Shown: positions 10,018-19,334, counted from the stretch's first letter. The stretch: 64,000 nucleotides of DNA from Mariniphaga sp964398855 (GCA_964398855.1 CAYNOQ010000002.1:1-64000), one strand, 5' to 3'. Numbers and translations: made by a program. The notes: generated by a model from the letters alone, not told the origin.

Positions 10018-10025
10018 TATTTTTG
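10018..10025 (+). promoter_or_regulatory. -7 element (TATTTTTG) of the DUF3276 gene
   Basis: TATTTTTG fits TAnnTTTG and ends 30 bp before the ATG at 10056. Its position favours that start over an upstream in-frame ATG at 10005, which would lie before this promoter. No clear -33 box. Confidence 0.4.
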
Positions 10026-10055
10026 GTCTTGAAACAAAAACCGAAAATTGATAGC

Positions 10056-10406
10056 ATGGAAAGAGCTGACGAAATGAGAGAAAAAAAGGAACCGGAATAC
10101 GTCGCCCATGAGGGAATTTTCTCAAAAACAATCAGAGCAGGTAAGCGCACCTATTTTTTCGATGTGAAAAACACGCGAAATAATGAATATTACCTGACCA
10201 TCACAGAGAGCAAACGAAAATTTATTGAACCCGGAAACTTCAGATATGAAAAGCACAAACTGTTTTTGTATGGTGAAGATTTTGATAAATTTTCAGAGAC
10301 ACTTGAAGAGGTAATCCGGTACATCCGACAAAATCAACCGGAGATTTCCAAAGGGGAAGTGGAATTAACCACAATTGAACCGGAAGATAAAGTACAGGAA
10401 GCCTGA
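10056..10406 (+). CDS. DUF3276 / PUR-alpha-like nucleic-acid-binding protein
   Basis: Small (116 aa) protein of the DUF3276 family, widespread in Bacteroidota and related to the PUR repeat of PUR-alpha and Borrelia BpuR. Relatives bind single-stranded nucleic acid. The sequence starts MERADEMREKKEPEYV and contains the PUR-like core (GIFSKTIRAGKRTYFFDV, then YYLTITESKR, then KHKLFLYGEDFDKF) with an acidic tail. It has no signal peptide, so it is cytoplasmic. The ATG at 10056 was preferred over the one at 10005 because the extra 17 residues are not typical and overlap the likely promoter. Cellular role in this phylum is unclear. Confidence 0.82.
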   Translation: MERADEMREKKEPEYVAHEGIFSKTIRAGKRTYFFDVKNTRNNEYYLTITESKRKFIEPGNFRYEKHKLFLYGEDFDKFSETLEEVIRYIRQNQPEISKGEVELTTIEPEDKVQEA

Positions 10407-10463
10407 CAGAATATTGCTGATATTCATGGCTTTGTACTTGTTTGTTTTACCAATGTTCAATAG

Positions 10464-10485
10464 CCCGATAAGGTTCGGGTTTTTG
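10464..10485 (+). terminator. short hairpin terminator after the DUF3276 gene
   Basis: CCCGA (10464-10468) pairs with TCGGG (10475-10479), followed by a run of T. It lies about 60 nt after the DUF3276 stop. Short stem, plausible intrinsic terminator. Confidence 0.5.
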
Positions 10486-10752
10486 TAGTTAATGCCTGAT
10501 ACCAATAGTTTTGTTCCTGTTCCTGAACCACGTCAGACACAACGGGCACATGCAATTTCGCCACAAAGCCACCAAGTCACGAAGTTTCACGAATTTTTTT
10601 CTCTGTGCCTCTCGGAGTCCTCTGTGGTGAATTATCTTTTAATTTTCCGCCACAAAAGCACTAAGTCTTACAAAGAATTCTTATCTCACTACTCAATTCT
10701 TAACTCTCCGTTTCTCGCTGATTTCCACAGAACCCTTCAACTGGCTACCGGG

Positions 10753-10774
10753 CACTGAGCTTGTCGAAGTGATC
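10753..10774 (+). repeat. 22-bp dispersed repeat, copy 1
   Basis: The element starts CACTGAGCTT and ends CGAAGTGATC. It is identical to the reverse complement of 22422-22443. The ACTGAGCTTGTCGAAGT core is a frequent dispersed repeat in bacterial genomes. Confidence 0.75.
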
Positions 10775-10824
10775 TCCCGCAGATTTTCGCAGAATCTTTA
10801 GCTGTTAGCCTTTAACTGTTAGCC

Positions 10825-10852
10825 AACAACCAACAGCCAACAACCAACAGCC
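10825..10852 (+). repeat. tandem 14-bp repeat (AACAACCAACAGCC x2)
   Basis: Two exact adjacent copies, preceded by two partial CTGTTAGCC units. Low-complexity sequence inside the gene-free block. Confidence 0.75.
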
Positions 10853-11084
10853 AATCTCTTTTCTCTGTGCCTCTCCGAGTTTTCTGTGATGAAATTTTTG
10901 AACCACAACAAGCGCAGTTGGATACATAATATTCTAAACTTTCTCACAAAACCAAGAAAGTCTGCCTGCCGGGCAAGTAGATACGTAAAACTATTTATCA
11001 GCCAGAGATGGTATATTTATTGAAAATAACCCGTTTTTTCACTCATTCGCTAAACAATCGTTATTTAATGTCAAAAAAGCATAA

Positions 11085-11114
11085 GTTTAATTTTTTTCGT
11101 TTTTTTAGATTTGC
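11085..11114 (+). promoter_or_regulatory. promoter upstream of the aldolase gene (TAGATTTGC)
   Basis: TAGATTTGC at 11106-11114 matches the Bacteroidota -7 box. A weak TTTA at 11085-11088 could serve as the -33 half, with a 17-nt spacer. The same nonamer occurs upstream of the paralogous glycoside-hydrolase gene (22653-22661). The distance to the ATG at 11310 is about 195 nt, which leaves a long leader. Confidence 0.45.
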
Positions 11115-11309
11115 ATTTGCGCCTTTAACAGGATAGGACAGGAGTGTGAATTGATTTTTAGCTGTTCTAAAGTGTTTATATACAGTTGTATTTGAGAGGA
11201 AGGTACTGTTTTTGCCGGATTGCACAGCATTTTGCGAAAATAACCGGAAATAGCCTGCTTCCAAATAATTTATTTCTATTGAATTGTTGAATTTTATTTT
11301 AAAAATACG

Positions 11310-12122
11310 ATGTCAGAAAATTTGCTTCAAAAACTGAAAAACGGAAAAAACGTGTACGGAACCTGTATTGCGTCAACCTCCCCGGTGTGGTCAAAGGCAG
11401 TGGCAGGACTGGGACTTGATTTTGTGTTTATTGATACGGAACATATTCCCATTGACCGAAATGAGCTCACGTTTATGTGTCAGGTTTATAGTGCGTTAGG
11501 ATTGAATCCGATTGTCCGGATTCCCAGTCCTGATCCTTATCTTGCCTGCATGGTCAGGGATTCTGGCGCTGTGGGAGTACTGGCGCCTTATGTTGAAACC
11601 GTAGGACAAATCCGGGAGATGGTTGGTGCCACCAAATATCGCCCGCTGAAAGGCGAACGGCTCCGGCAGATTCTTTCCGGTGAAAAACCGCCCGAACCGG
11701 AGTTTCAGGCTTATCTCGATAATTTTAATGCGGGAAGTATGTGTCTGGTGAACATTGAGAGCGTTGCAGCCATCGAAAATCTCGATTTACTGCTTGCCGT
11801 TCCCGGTCTGGATGCCGTGATTATCGGTCCGCATGATTTGTCGGTCAGCCTTGGGCTACCGGAGCAGTATGAGCATCCGGAATACCAAAAAACGGTTGCA
11901 GAAATTATTAGAAAATCAAGGGCAAAAGGCATTCATGCAGGCATTCATTTTCCGTCTGAACCCGCCCGGCAGATTATGTATATGAAAGAGGGGGCAAACA
12001 TCGTGCTTCACAGTACGGATGTGGTGTTGTTCAGTCAGAAACTCCGAGAAGATATGGCACAGATTAAAGAAGCAGCAGGAGATATTTCTGTTAGCCAGAA
12101 GGGAGAAGATCTGGTTATTTAA
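11310..12122 (+). CDS. HpcH/HpaI-type class II aldolase
   Basis: Cytoplasmic metal-dependent aldolase of the HpcH/HpaI family, which cleaves 4-hydroxy-2-oxoacids (such as 2-keto-3-deoxy sugar acids) to pyruvate plus an aldehyde. The 270-aa product has the expected residues: His45 in DTEH, Arg70 in IVRIP, metal ligands Glu150 (VNIES) and Asp176 (IIGPHDLS). No signal peptide. It starts at the ATG at 11310 after a long leader and ends about 27 bp before the secreted GH-like gene, suggesting co-transcription. In this context it may perform the last aldol cleavage of a deoxy-sugar acid from the glycan; that link is inference. Confidence 0.9.
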   Translation: MSENLLQKLKNGKNVYGTCIASTSPVWSKAVAGLGLDFVFIDTEHIPIDRNELTFMCQVYSALGLNPIVRIPSPDPYLACMVRDSGAVGVLAPYVETVGQIREMVGATKYRPLKGERLRQILSGEKPPEPEFQAYLDNFNAGSMCLVNIESVAAIENLDLLLAVPGLDAVIIGPHDLSVSLGLPEQYEHPEYQKTVAEIIRKSRAKGIHAGIHFPSEPARQIMYMKEGANIVLHSTDVVLFSQKLREDMAQIKEAAGDISVSQKGEDLVI

Positions 12123-12149
12123 TTTTGAATTTTGAAAATTATTTACTCA

Positions 12150-14606
12150 ATGAAAAAAAAGAAAATGAAGAACAGATTACAGATAAATATTTTGATTTTT
12201 GCTTTTACTTTGTTGTTTATCAGCGCAGGAGCACAGAAAACCGACTTTTCGGACTATAAAATTGTTTGCGTCGAAAAAAAAGATCCGCATGTTTTGAAAG
12301 CGGTAACTATTTTAAAGGAAGAGATTGCCAAGAGAAGTGGAATTGAGCTTCCGGTTGTAAAAAAATGGCAAAAAAAATCTGCCGAAAATCTCATTGTTGT
12401 AGGGATTGAAAATGATCTTGGTTATTTGCCCGCCGAAAAAATGGAAGCGCTTTCGGGGCTCCCCGCAACCCGTGCGGAGGGATATAAACTGCTGGAACTG
12501 GCAGATGAAAAGCTGATGATCATTGCCGGGCATGATACCCGTGGTGTGATGTACGGGGTGGGTAAATTTTTGCGTTCATTGGAGATGGAACCGGGACGGA
12601 TTGAAGGAACAGAGTTACTTTCGCTCTCGTCCTCCCCAAAATTTCCATTGCGGGGGCACCAGATGGGTTATCGACCAAAAACGAACGCCTATGATGCCTG
12701 GGGAGTTGAAGAATACGACAGCTACATTCGCGACCTGGTCATTTTTGGTGCCAACAGCATTGAAATTATGCCGCCCCGCACCGATGATGATTTCAGCAGT
12801 ATTCACATGAAAATTCCTGCCATCGAAATGATGGTTCATCAGTCACGTATTTGTATTGATTACGGATTGGACGTCTGGATGTGGTATCCCAATTTGGGAA
12901 CGGATTACACTTCACCCGATTCTATTCGCAAGGAACTGGCTGAACGTGAGGAGGTTTTTAGTCTGCTGCCAAAACTTGATGCGCTGTTTGTTCCTGCCGG
13001 TGATCCGGGGAAACTTGAACCCGACGAACTTTTCAACTGGCTTGAATTAGAGGCAGAATTACTGAAAAAATATCATCCCGATGCGAAAATATGGGTTTCT
13101 CCGCAGGTGTTCAAACCTTCGGAAGCGTGGTTTGAAGATTTCTTTCAGCGGGTGAATAACAAGCCGGCGTGGTTTGGCGGAATTGTTTACGGTCCGTGGA
13201 TTAAGCTGACCCTGCAGGAGGTGAAAAGCCGCCTCAGTCCCGATATTCCGGTTCGGCTCTATCCCGATATTACTCACCTGCTGAGTTGTCAGTATCCTGT
13301 TCCTGAGTGGGATCTGGCATTTGCCATGACTTTGGGGCGTGAGTGCATCAATCCCCGTCCGGTGGATGAGAAATATATACATAATCTGTATGCCGACTTT
13401 GCTCAGGGCAGCATCAGCTATTCCGAAGGAACCAACGACGATGTCAACAAATTTATCTGGAGCGATCAGGATTGGGACCCCACAAAGCCTGTGATGGAGA
13501 CACTTCGCGAATATTCGCGCTTTTTCATCGGTCCTGAATATGCAGAGACAGCTGCACAGGGATTTATGGCGATTGAGCGCAACTTTCATGGACCCTTGCT
13601 GGCAAATGATCAGGTGCAGAGAACCTTGCAACAATGGCAGGACATGGAAGCAACCGCACCGGATTGGGTTTTGAGCAGTCCGAGGTTTCAGGGAGGATTG
13701 ATCAGGGCTTATTTTGATGCCTACACCCAGCGACGTCTGATTTATGAAACTCATCTGGAGCGCCAGGCAAGAAATATTTTGGAACAGGCACCCGAAACTG
13801 GATCGCTGAAAGCGCTGACGGATGCAAAAAATGTTCTGCTTCAGGCGAATGAAAATCCCGTTTCTTCTGAATTGAGAGCGAGATGCCATGCACTGGCTGA
13901 CTCACTTTTCCGCACTTTTAAGGCGCAGCTCACTATAGAAAAGCATCATGCAACGCCCGGTCGCGGAAACTTTATTGACAATATCGACATTCCGCTGAAC
14001 GATGCGCTTTGGATGCTGGATCAGTTTTCAAAGATTGAAAAACTGGCGGGAGAGCAGGAGCGTTTAGAGGCTGTTCACAAAATGCTGAATCGCACCAATC
14101 CCGGTCCCGGCGGTTTTTATGATAACTTCGGAATGCCTTCGTCATGGAACCGGATTCGTTCTGCCAAAACATGGAAGGAAGACCCGAGTAGTCTGGAATC
14201 GCCACGTGTCAGCTTTGGCGTGGGATTACAGGGAGAGGACTGGGTGCATGAAGTGGTGGCAAAAGGTTTTGAAGGACTTACAACGCCACTGGCATGGATG
14301 GTTCAGATCAATACCCTGTATGACACTCCGCTGGTTGCCGAATATGATAATCTTGACCCCGATGCGGAATATATACTCAGAATTGCATATACAGGGCGTT
14401 TTCGTGCCAGCATTATGTTAGAAGCTGATGGCGTGTTGATACACAATTATATACGTATGGGAACCAGTCCGATTCACGAATTTGAGTTGCCGGCAGAAAT
14501 CACCCGGGATGGAAAAGTTACCTTCACCTGGTCGGCTGGAACCGACGATTCAAGCGGTGGCGAACGCGGTTCGCAAGTTGCCGAAATATGGCTTATCCGA
14601 AAATAG
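12150..14606 (+). CDS. large secreted glycoside-hydrolase-like protein, family unassigned (paralog 1)
   Basis: Predicted secreted protein of about 818 aa. After the signal peptide (LIFAFTLLFISAGAQ) there is an alpha/beta domain like the N-terminal domain of GH20 and GH67 enzymes (about residues 30-160, with AGHDTRGVMYGVGKFLR). A probable TIM barrel follows (about 165-500) with the blocks PLRGHQMGYR, PAGDPG (near 284), RLYPDITH (369-376), GRECINP (from 396) and SYSEGTNDDVNK (423-434). Then comes a helical region and a C-terminal beta-sandwich. All blocks recur in the 22735-25074 protein. I cannot place it in a named GH family; an alpha-glucuronidase-like role is a guess. The frame opens at a TTG at 12132; I prefer the ATG at 12150, and the ATG at 12165 is also possible. 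Confidence 0.7.
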   Translation: MKKKKMKNRLQINILIFAFTLLFISAGAQKTDFSDYKIVCVEKKDPHVLKAVTILKEEIAKRSGIELPVVKKWQKKSAENLIVVGIENDLGYLPAEKMEALSGLPATRAEGYKLLELADEKLMIIAGHDTRGVMYGVGKFLRSLEMEPGRIEGTELLSLSSSPKFPLRGHQMGYRPKTNAYDAWGVEEYDSYIRDLVIFGANSIEIMPPRTDDDFSSIHMKIPAIEMMVHQSRICIDYGLDVWMWYPNLGTDYTSPDSIRKELAEREEVFSLLPKLDALFVPAGDPGKLEPDELFNWLELEAELLKKYHPDAKIWVSPQVFKPSEAWFEDFFQRVNNKPAWFGGIVYGPWIKLTLQEVKSRLSPDIPVRLYPDITHLLSCQYPVPEWDLAFAMTLGRECINPRPVDEKYIHNLYADFAQGSISYSEGTNDDVNKFIWSDQDWDPTKPVMETLREYSRFFIGPEYAETAAQGFMAIERNFHGPLLANDQVQRTLQQWQDMEATAPDWVLSSPRFQGGLIRAYFDAYTQRRLIYETHLERQARNILEQAPETGSLKALTDAKNVLLQANENPVSSELRARCHALADSLFRTFKAQLTIEKHHATPGRGNFIDNIDIPLNDALWMLDQFSKIEKLAGEQERLEAVHKMLNRTNPGPGGFYDNFGMPSSWNRIRSAKTWKEDPSSLESPRVSFGVGLQGEDWVHEVVAKGFEGLTTPLAWMVQINTLYDTPLVAEYDNLDPDAEYILRIAYTGRFRASIMLEADGVLIHNYIRMGTSPIHEFELPAEITRDGKVTFTWSAGTDDSSGGERGSQVAEIWLIRK

Positions 14607-14622
14607 TATCAGGAGAAAAACT

Positions 14623-15990
14623 ATGAAAACAGATTTGAAAATTGCAGGCGGGAAAAGGATGTTTTCAACTCTTTTTGCACTCTTTTTAGCTGGTGTAACT
14701 TCAGCGCAGGTAGCTGTGAAGCCCGAACCCCGTGAAGGGTTTGAGGAGCGAATCCGCAGTGCGCTAAGCGCCATGCCGGTGGTGGACACGCATGAGCATC
14801 TGGCGAGTATCAATTCGCTGTCGAAGAGCAAAACGCTTGATTTCATGTGGCTGTTTCATCAGTATGCCGATGACGATATCAAGGCGGCAGGCATGTCAAA
14901 ACCACAGTTCACACGGCTGATGTCCGACTCCATTACTGTTTCTGAAAAATGGGAAATTTTGCAGCCTTTTTATGAAGCTTCGTTCAATACTGCCTACAAC
15001 AGGGTGACACTGCTTTCAGTTGACCATCTGTTTGGCGTGAAGGAGTTTAACGAAAAAACGGTGCATCAGCTCACCGACAAGCTCAGGGAGGTGTATCAAA
15101 CCAACTGGTACCACACGGTTCTCAGGGACAAATGCAATATTCAGTTTGTAATCAATGATTCCAAACCAATTCCCGGAAATCCCGAGTTTTTTAGATATAC
15201 CACCCGTTTCGACTATTTTCAGTTGGATTCACGGACAAAAATTGAGCAGTTGGCGAAAGAGCACGAAACAACCATTGCCACGCTCGATGACCTGAATGCT
15301 ACGTTGCGTAAGCATTTTGAGAGTGAAGTGAAGTCAGGGCTGACTACCATCAAAAACTCGTCAGCATATTATCGTTCGCTCTATTTTGAAGATGTGAGTC
15401 ACGAAAAGGCAGAGGAAGTTTTCAAAAAAGTGATGGCAACCGGGGATACGCCGATAGATGAGTATGCTGCAAAGCCACTTGCCGATTATATGATGCACCG
15501 GATTTTGGATCTGGCGCGCGAATTTCAAAAACCGGTGCAGATTCATACCGGATTGCAGGCAGGCGACGGCAACTACATTATGAATGCAAATCCTGCACTT
15601 TTAGCCAATCTGTTTCTGAAATACCGTCATGTGAAGTTTGTGCTGTTTCATGGCGGCTATCCCTACGGCGGCGAGTTTGGAAGCTTAGCAAAGAATTTCC
15701 GAAATGTTTATATAGACCTTTGCTGGCTCTATATTATCTCGCCGTCCTACAGCGAGCGGTATCTGCACGAGTGGCTGGAAACTGTTCCCGCAAATAAGAT
15801 TCTCGCTTTTGGCGGTGATTATGAAAACGTTGAAAATGTTTACGGACACCTGCTTTTTGCAAAGGAAATCATTGGAAATGTGCTTGTTGAAAAGGTAAAA
15901 ACCAGATATTTCACTGAGGAGGAAGCGCTGAAAGTAGCCCGCATGATTCTCCATGATAATGCGGTGAAATTGTTTGATTTAAAACATTGA
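14623..15990 (+). CDS. secreted amidohydrolase-superfamily protein
   Basis: TIM-barrel metal-dependent hydrolase of the amidohydrolase superfamily (Amidohydro_2-like), 455 aa, with an N-terminal signal peptide (FSTLFALFLAGVTSAQ), so probably periplasmic. Candidate metal ligands are Asp55/His57/His59 in VVDTHEHL, His308 in VQIHTG, His343 in LFHGGYP and Asp399 in FGGDYEN; Lys244 lies in a strand before them. Lactonases, decarboxylases and uronate-isomerase relatives all use this frame, so the substrate is open. The start at 14623 has one of the few good Shine-Dalgarno sites here (AGGAG at 14611-14615). The gene follows the GH-like gene by 16 bp and is likely in its operon. Confidence 0.82.
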   Translation: MKTDLKIAGGKRMFSTLFALFLAGVTSAQVAVKPEPREGFEERIRSALSAMPVVDTHEHLASINSLSKSKTLDFMWLFHQYADDDIKAAGMSKPQFTRLMSDSITVSEKWEILQPFYEASFNTAYNRVTLLSVDHLFGVKEFNEKTVHQLTDKLREVYQTNWYHTVLRDKCNIQFVINDSKPIPGNPEFFRYTTRFDYFQLDSRTKIEQLAKEHETTIATLDDLNATLRKHFESEVKSGLTTIKNSSAYYRSLYFEDVSHEKAEEVFKKVMATGDTPIDEYAAKPLADYMMHRILDLAREFQKPVQIHTGLQAGDGNYIMNANPALLANLFLKYRHVKFVLFHGGYPYGGEFGSLAKNFRNVYIDLCWLYIISPSYSERYLHEWLETVPANKILAFGGDYENVENVYGHLLFAKEIIGNVLVEKVKTRYFTEEEALKVARMILHDNAVKLFDLKH

Positions 15991-16227
15991 CAGGTAACTT
16001 TTTATTTTAATACTGAAAGATAAATTGCCAATAAAAAAGCAATACAGAAGAAAATCTTAGTGAAAATTTCGTGCCTGCTTGTCGGTAGATAGGCTTTTGA
16101 GGTATAAAATATTAATTATGAATCAATTTTGAGAATTAATAGGTTGATAGTCAGCGAGTTTTATGTTTTAATATTCGCGTTCCGTTTAAACATCAGATTA
16201 CAAAAACAATTTAAGAATCATAAAAAT

Positions 16228-19200
16228 ATGAAGCAACTCATTTTTAAAATATTTACAGCAATATTGTTTTTTACTTCATCTCATTTTTATTCCTTAACTG
16301 CGCAAACAACATCGGAGCACCGGGATGGGAAAATCCTTGAAGGAGAAGAGTGGCTGCCGTTTGGCTACCCTTCCAAAGCTGATTTTTATATTTCTCCGCA
16401 GGGAAACGACAGCTGGTCGGGTACATTGGAAGCGCCTAACGCAGATAGTAGCGACGGACCGTTTCTCACCATCGAAAGAGCGCAACGGGCAGTTCGTGAG
16501 CTGAAAGCTCAGGTTTATAAACCGAAAGATCCGCCGGTGGAAAAACGCTGGATTGGGTCGCCGCACCCTTTGGGAAGAGGAAAAGATATTCTGGTCTATT
16601 TACGTGGCGGAACCTATCCGTTGGCACAACCGCTTCTGTTTCAGTCGGCTGATGGCGGCGAACGGGTAGAAACCAACCTGCCTACCGGTGCTTTTGAATA
16701 CCATAAACTAAAAGATCACTATGTTACATACGCTGCATATCCCGGGGAAAAACCGGTTATTACCGGTGCACAGCCGGTAACCGGGTGGACAAAAAAAGGG
16801 AACATCTGGACTGCACCGTTTAGTGCTGATTCTGTAGGAATGTTTGTGGTGGACGGAAAGCGGCAAACCCTTGCACGCATGCCAAATGAAGGTTATTTTG
16901 TACCGCCGGTAATCTCTTCATCAACGGGAGAGCTCCACTTCAACAAAGGAGAGCTGAAAAACTGGAAAGACATGGAGAATAACCGTGTGGTAATGCTTTT
17001 ACGCTGGCACACGGGTATCAATTCTTTTGTGAAAATTGACGAAAAGAGTGGTGTGGCTACGTTCCAAAAGCCACAGGATGGGGTGGTGATTGTTCCGCCA
17101 CGTTATTATGTGGAAAATGTGAAAGAATTTCTGGACGCTCAGGGCGAGTGGTTTTTCGATGAAAAGCTGAAGGAGATAAGTTATATTTCCGAAACCGGAA
17201 TTGAAGATATGAACCGGATTTCATCCGGTGTACCCCGATTAGATAATTTAGTTACTGTGCAGGGAGAACTTGAAAAGCCGGTGCGCAATCTGCGCTTCTA
17301 CGGATTGACTTTTGAAGGCACCGTTGCCGGAAACAGTGCACTCAAATATGAGTTTGCACATGCCTGCGAACTGGTTGACGGCGAAATCCGCTCCTGTATG
17401 GGAACCGGACTTTCGCTCCTGAACGGCTGCTACCAGACCCGGATTCTACGAAACCGCCTTGAAACTATTGACAATGGTGCAGTTGTTATCCGCGGTCCGC
17501 GCAACCCGAAAGACGGACGCGAAATTACACGGGAGACCCAGTTTTCCTACAACCGGCTCTACGATTGCGGCGGTACAAATATTCATGCTTCCTATACACT
17601 GATGACGACTATTTCGCACAACTACATTACCAAAACGCGCGGACGCTTTGCCATTGATGTGGGCGGCTGGTCAAACCTGGAAGAGGCAATTGACGGCGGA
17701 TACCTTGTAGAGTATAATCATCTGGACGATGTGCAGCAGGATGCCGACGATACGGGGGCAATCAAAACTGCCGGAATGACCTTTAACTCACTGGTGCGCA
17801 GAAACCTTGTACACAACGTAAATGCCGGCTTTTTCAACGATAATGTCGCTTTTTGGTTCGACAATATGTCTATCGGCTGGACGGCGGAGGAGAACATATA
17901 CTACAATTTAGAGCAGGGCGAATGGAAATTGTGCGCCGCAATGATTGAGGATAACACCTACCACAATAATTTTACCATTGAAGCGCCTGAAAATGCACCA
18001 GAACTGATTATCGAAGGGGAGCCGCTTTTTGAAGAGAGCAACCTAAGGATTGAAGCGGCATCTAAAACTGCGTCGGGAGCCGTGTCTGCCGGAAGTGTGA
18101 TCCGGGTTTCTGCCGATGTGAAAAACATTGGCTCCACGGGAATGGCTCCTGTGGAACTGTACGTTGACGGCAAGGTGCGGGAGAAACAGCTGTTCCCGGT
18201 AATCAGAAATAACAGCCGCAGCATTGAGTTTGAGGTGCGGATTTATGACGAAGGCGAACACCATCTGGCAATTGGTTCAGCTGATTATCAGTCTGTTCGC
18301 ATCGAGGGTGAGAAACCGGCAGTTGTTTTTGAGGATTTTCAGCTCTCAAACGACCGGCTGATTCAGGGAGAAAAAGTAAAGGCAACTGCACTGGCGCGAA
18401 ATCTCACAGCCGAGCCGCAGAAACTTGAAGCTGTCCTGTTTTTTGACGATGCAAAAGTACAAAGCCAGCCCATGGAACTGGAACCCAACAGTACTGAAAA
18501 TATTTCTTTTGAACTGGAGCCGGCAGCTGGACTTCATCGGGTACACATCGGAAACAGTGCGGCAAAGAAGTTAAATGTTGCTAACGGCAAAATATTGGAT
18601 ATTAACTCATTGTCGATTTTGGAATACTGTTCTGCAAAAGCAAAACCTTATGAGATTGAAGCCGATGCAAAGGCTAACCGGTTTAAAATCAAAGCAGGCG
18701 GCTCCGATTTTTTTCATGCTGAAGATTCCTATGCTGCAGCATATGTGAAAGGAATAAAAGGCGATTTTGTGGCAACTGTTAAAATCAGTCAGTTTGGTGA
18801 TCGTACGCACGAATGGTTTCGTTCGGGACTGTTTGTGCGGAACGATATTGCCAAAAGTTTTGATACGCAGCCTGGCAGTAAGGGATCGGTTCTGGTATTT
18901 GCCACTCCCGGGCGTGCGGGAATCGAATATGATGAATTTGCCAATGGCTGTATGCACAAGGCAAGCAGCGAAAATCTACCGGAAAATTCACAAACTCCCA
19001 TCTATCTGAAAATAGTGCGTCACGGAAACAGCTTCAGCGGCTATATTAGTCTGGATGGCATCAACTGGATTATCGAACGGCACACTACCGATATTCCGGG
19101 GATTAACGACTCCGTTGATATTGGTCTGGCAGCCGGAGCACCCGACACACAGCAGTATTGGGTTGAATTTTCCGACTGGAAAATTGAAGTAGCAGAATAG
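16228..19200 (+). CDS. multidomain right-handed beta-helix protein with CARDB-like and DUF1349-like domains
   Basis: Secreted protein of about 990 aa. The signal peptide is followed by FYISPQGNDSWSG and GPFLTIERAQRAV (DUF1565-like entry), GGTYPLAQP, and a parallel beta-helix to about residue 600, as in GH141-like enzymes. Two Ig-like CARDB-type segments follow (about 610-790, with SADVKNIGS and TALARNLTA), which usually act as spacers or adhesion modules. The C-terminal 190 residues (YVKGIKGDFVATVKI, RSGLFVRNDI, SLDGINW) resemble DUF1349, a concanavalin-like fold. The ATG at 16228 gives a clean signal peptide; the frame is open to 16129. It is related to the 612-aa protein at 7434 but carries extra binding modules. 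Likely a glycan-active enzyme; activity unknown. Confidence 0.75.
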   Translation: MKQLIFKIFTAILFFTSSHFYSLTAQTTSEHRDGKILEGEEWLPFGYPSKADFYISPQGNDSWSGTLEAPNADSSDGPFLTIERAQRAVRELKAQVYKPKDPPVEKRWIGSPHPLGRGKDILVYLRGGTYPLAQPLLFQSADGGERVETNLPTGAFEYHKLKDHYVTYAAYPGEKPVITGAQPVTGWTKKGNIWTAPFSADSVGMFVVDGKRQTLARMPNEGYFVPPVISSSTGELHFNKGELKNWKDMENNRVVMLLRWHTGINSFVKIDEKSGVATFQKPQDGVVIVPPRYYVENVKEFLDAQGEWFFDEKLKEISYISETGIEDMNRISSGVPRLDNLVTVQGELEKPVRNLRFYGLTFEGTVAGNSALKYEFAHACELVDGEIRSCMGTGLSLLNGCYQTRILRNRLETIDNGAVVIRGPRNPKDGREITRETQFSYNRLYDCGGTNIHASYTLMTTISHNYITKTRGRFAIDVGGWSNLEEAIDGGYLVEYNHLDDVQQDADDTGAIKTAGMTFNSLVRRNLVHNVNAGFFNDNVAFWFDNMSIGWTAEENIYYNLEQGEWKLCAAMIEDNTYHNNFTIEAPENAPELIIEGEPLFEESNLRIEAASKTASGAVSAGSVIRVSADVKNIGSTGMAPVELYVDGKVREKQLFPVIRNNSRSIEFEVRIYDEGEHHLAIGSADYQSVRIEGEKPAVVFEDFQLSNDRLIQGEKVKATALARNLTAEPQKLEAVLFFDDAKVQSQPMELEPNSTENISFELEPAAGLHRVHIGNSAAKKLNVANGKILDINSLSILEYCSAKAKPYEIEADAKANRFKIKAGGSDFFHAEDSYAAAYVKGIKGDFVATVKISQFGDRTHEWFRSGLFVRNDIAKSFDTQPGSKGSVLVFATPGRAGIEYDEFANGCMHKASSENLPENSQTPIYLKIVRHGNSFSGYISLDGINWIIERHTTDIPGINDSVDIGLAAGAPDTQQYWVEFSDWKIEVAE

Positions 19201-19326
19201 TACTGCCCTCTGGACAGGAGTTTAGTGTTGCTTCATTATCACAAGTTTGCGTTTGTGGTTAATTAAATTTTGCCCTTTGGGCAAGCTGAATATATTATTG
19301 TTGTTTTTTTCTTTTTTCTAAAGTGC

Positions 19327-19334
19327 TATCTTTG
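19327..19334 (+). promoter_or_regulatory. -7 element (TATCTTTG) upstream of the Gfo/Idh/MocA gene
   Basis: TATCTTTG matches TAnnTTTG and lies about 105 bp before the ATG at 19440. A TTG at 19301 could be part of a -33 box. It suggests that this gene has its own transcript, separate from the beta-helix gene upstream. Confidence 0.4.

Larger units (their letters stand above)
10407..11309. repeat. gene-free block with degenerate interspersed repeats
   Basis: About 900 bp without a believable gene, built from low-complexity, repeat-like pieces. Two related 31-nt units begin CTCTGTGCCTCTC (10601-10631 and 10863-10893). A unit reading CCACAAAGCCACCAAGTCAC lies near 10560. A tandem pair of AACAACCAACAGCC occupies 10825-10852. 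A TGCCTGCCGGGCAAGTAGAT unit is near 10963. A 22-bp element at 10753-10774 recurs inverted at 22422-22443. Similar pieces occur at 22.3-22.6 and 44.1 kb. These resemble the dispersed intergenic repeats common in environmental Bacteroidota genomes. The 3' end carries the likely promoter of the aldolase gene. Confidence 0.65.

Noticed and set aside
10492..10758. 88-aa open frame in the 10.4-11.3 kb block
   Set aside because: It runs through the dispersed repeat units and the 22-bp repeat, and its translation has no domain, signal or usual composition; most likely an open frame by chance.
11061..11264. 67-aa minus-strand open frame before the aldolase gene
   Set aside because: It overlaps the likely promoter on the opposite strand and shows no homology-like pattern; treated as chance.
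19270..19284. TTGCCC-TTT-GGGCAA hairpin after the large beta-helix gene
   Set aside because: Six-bp stem without a T run; kept out as a terminator, possibly a binding site.
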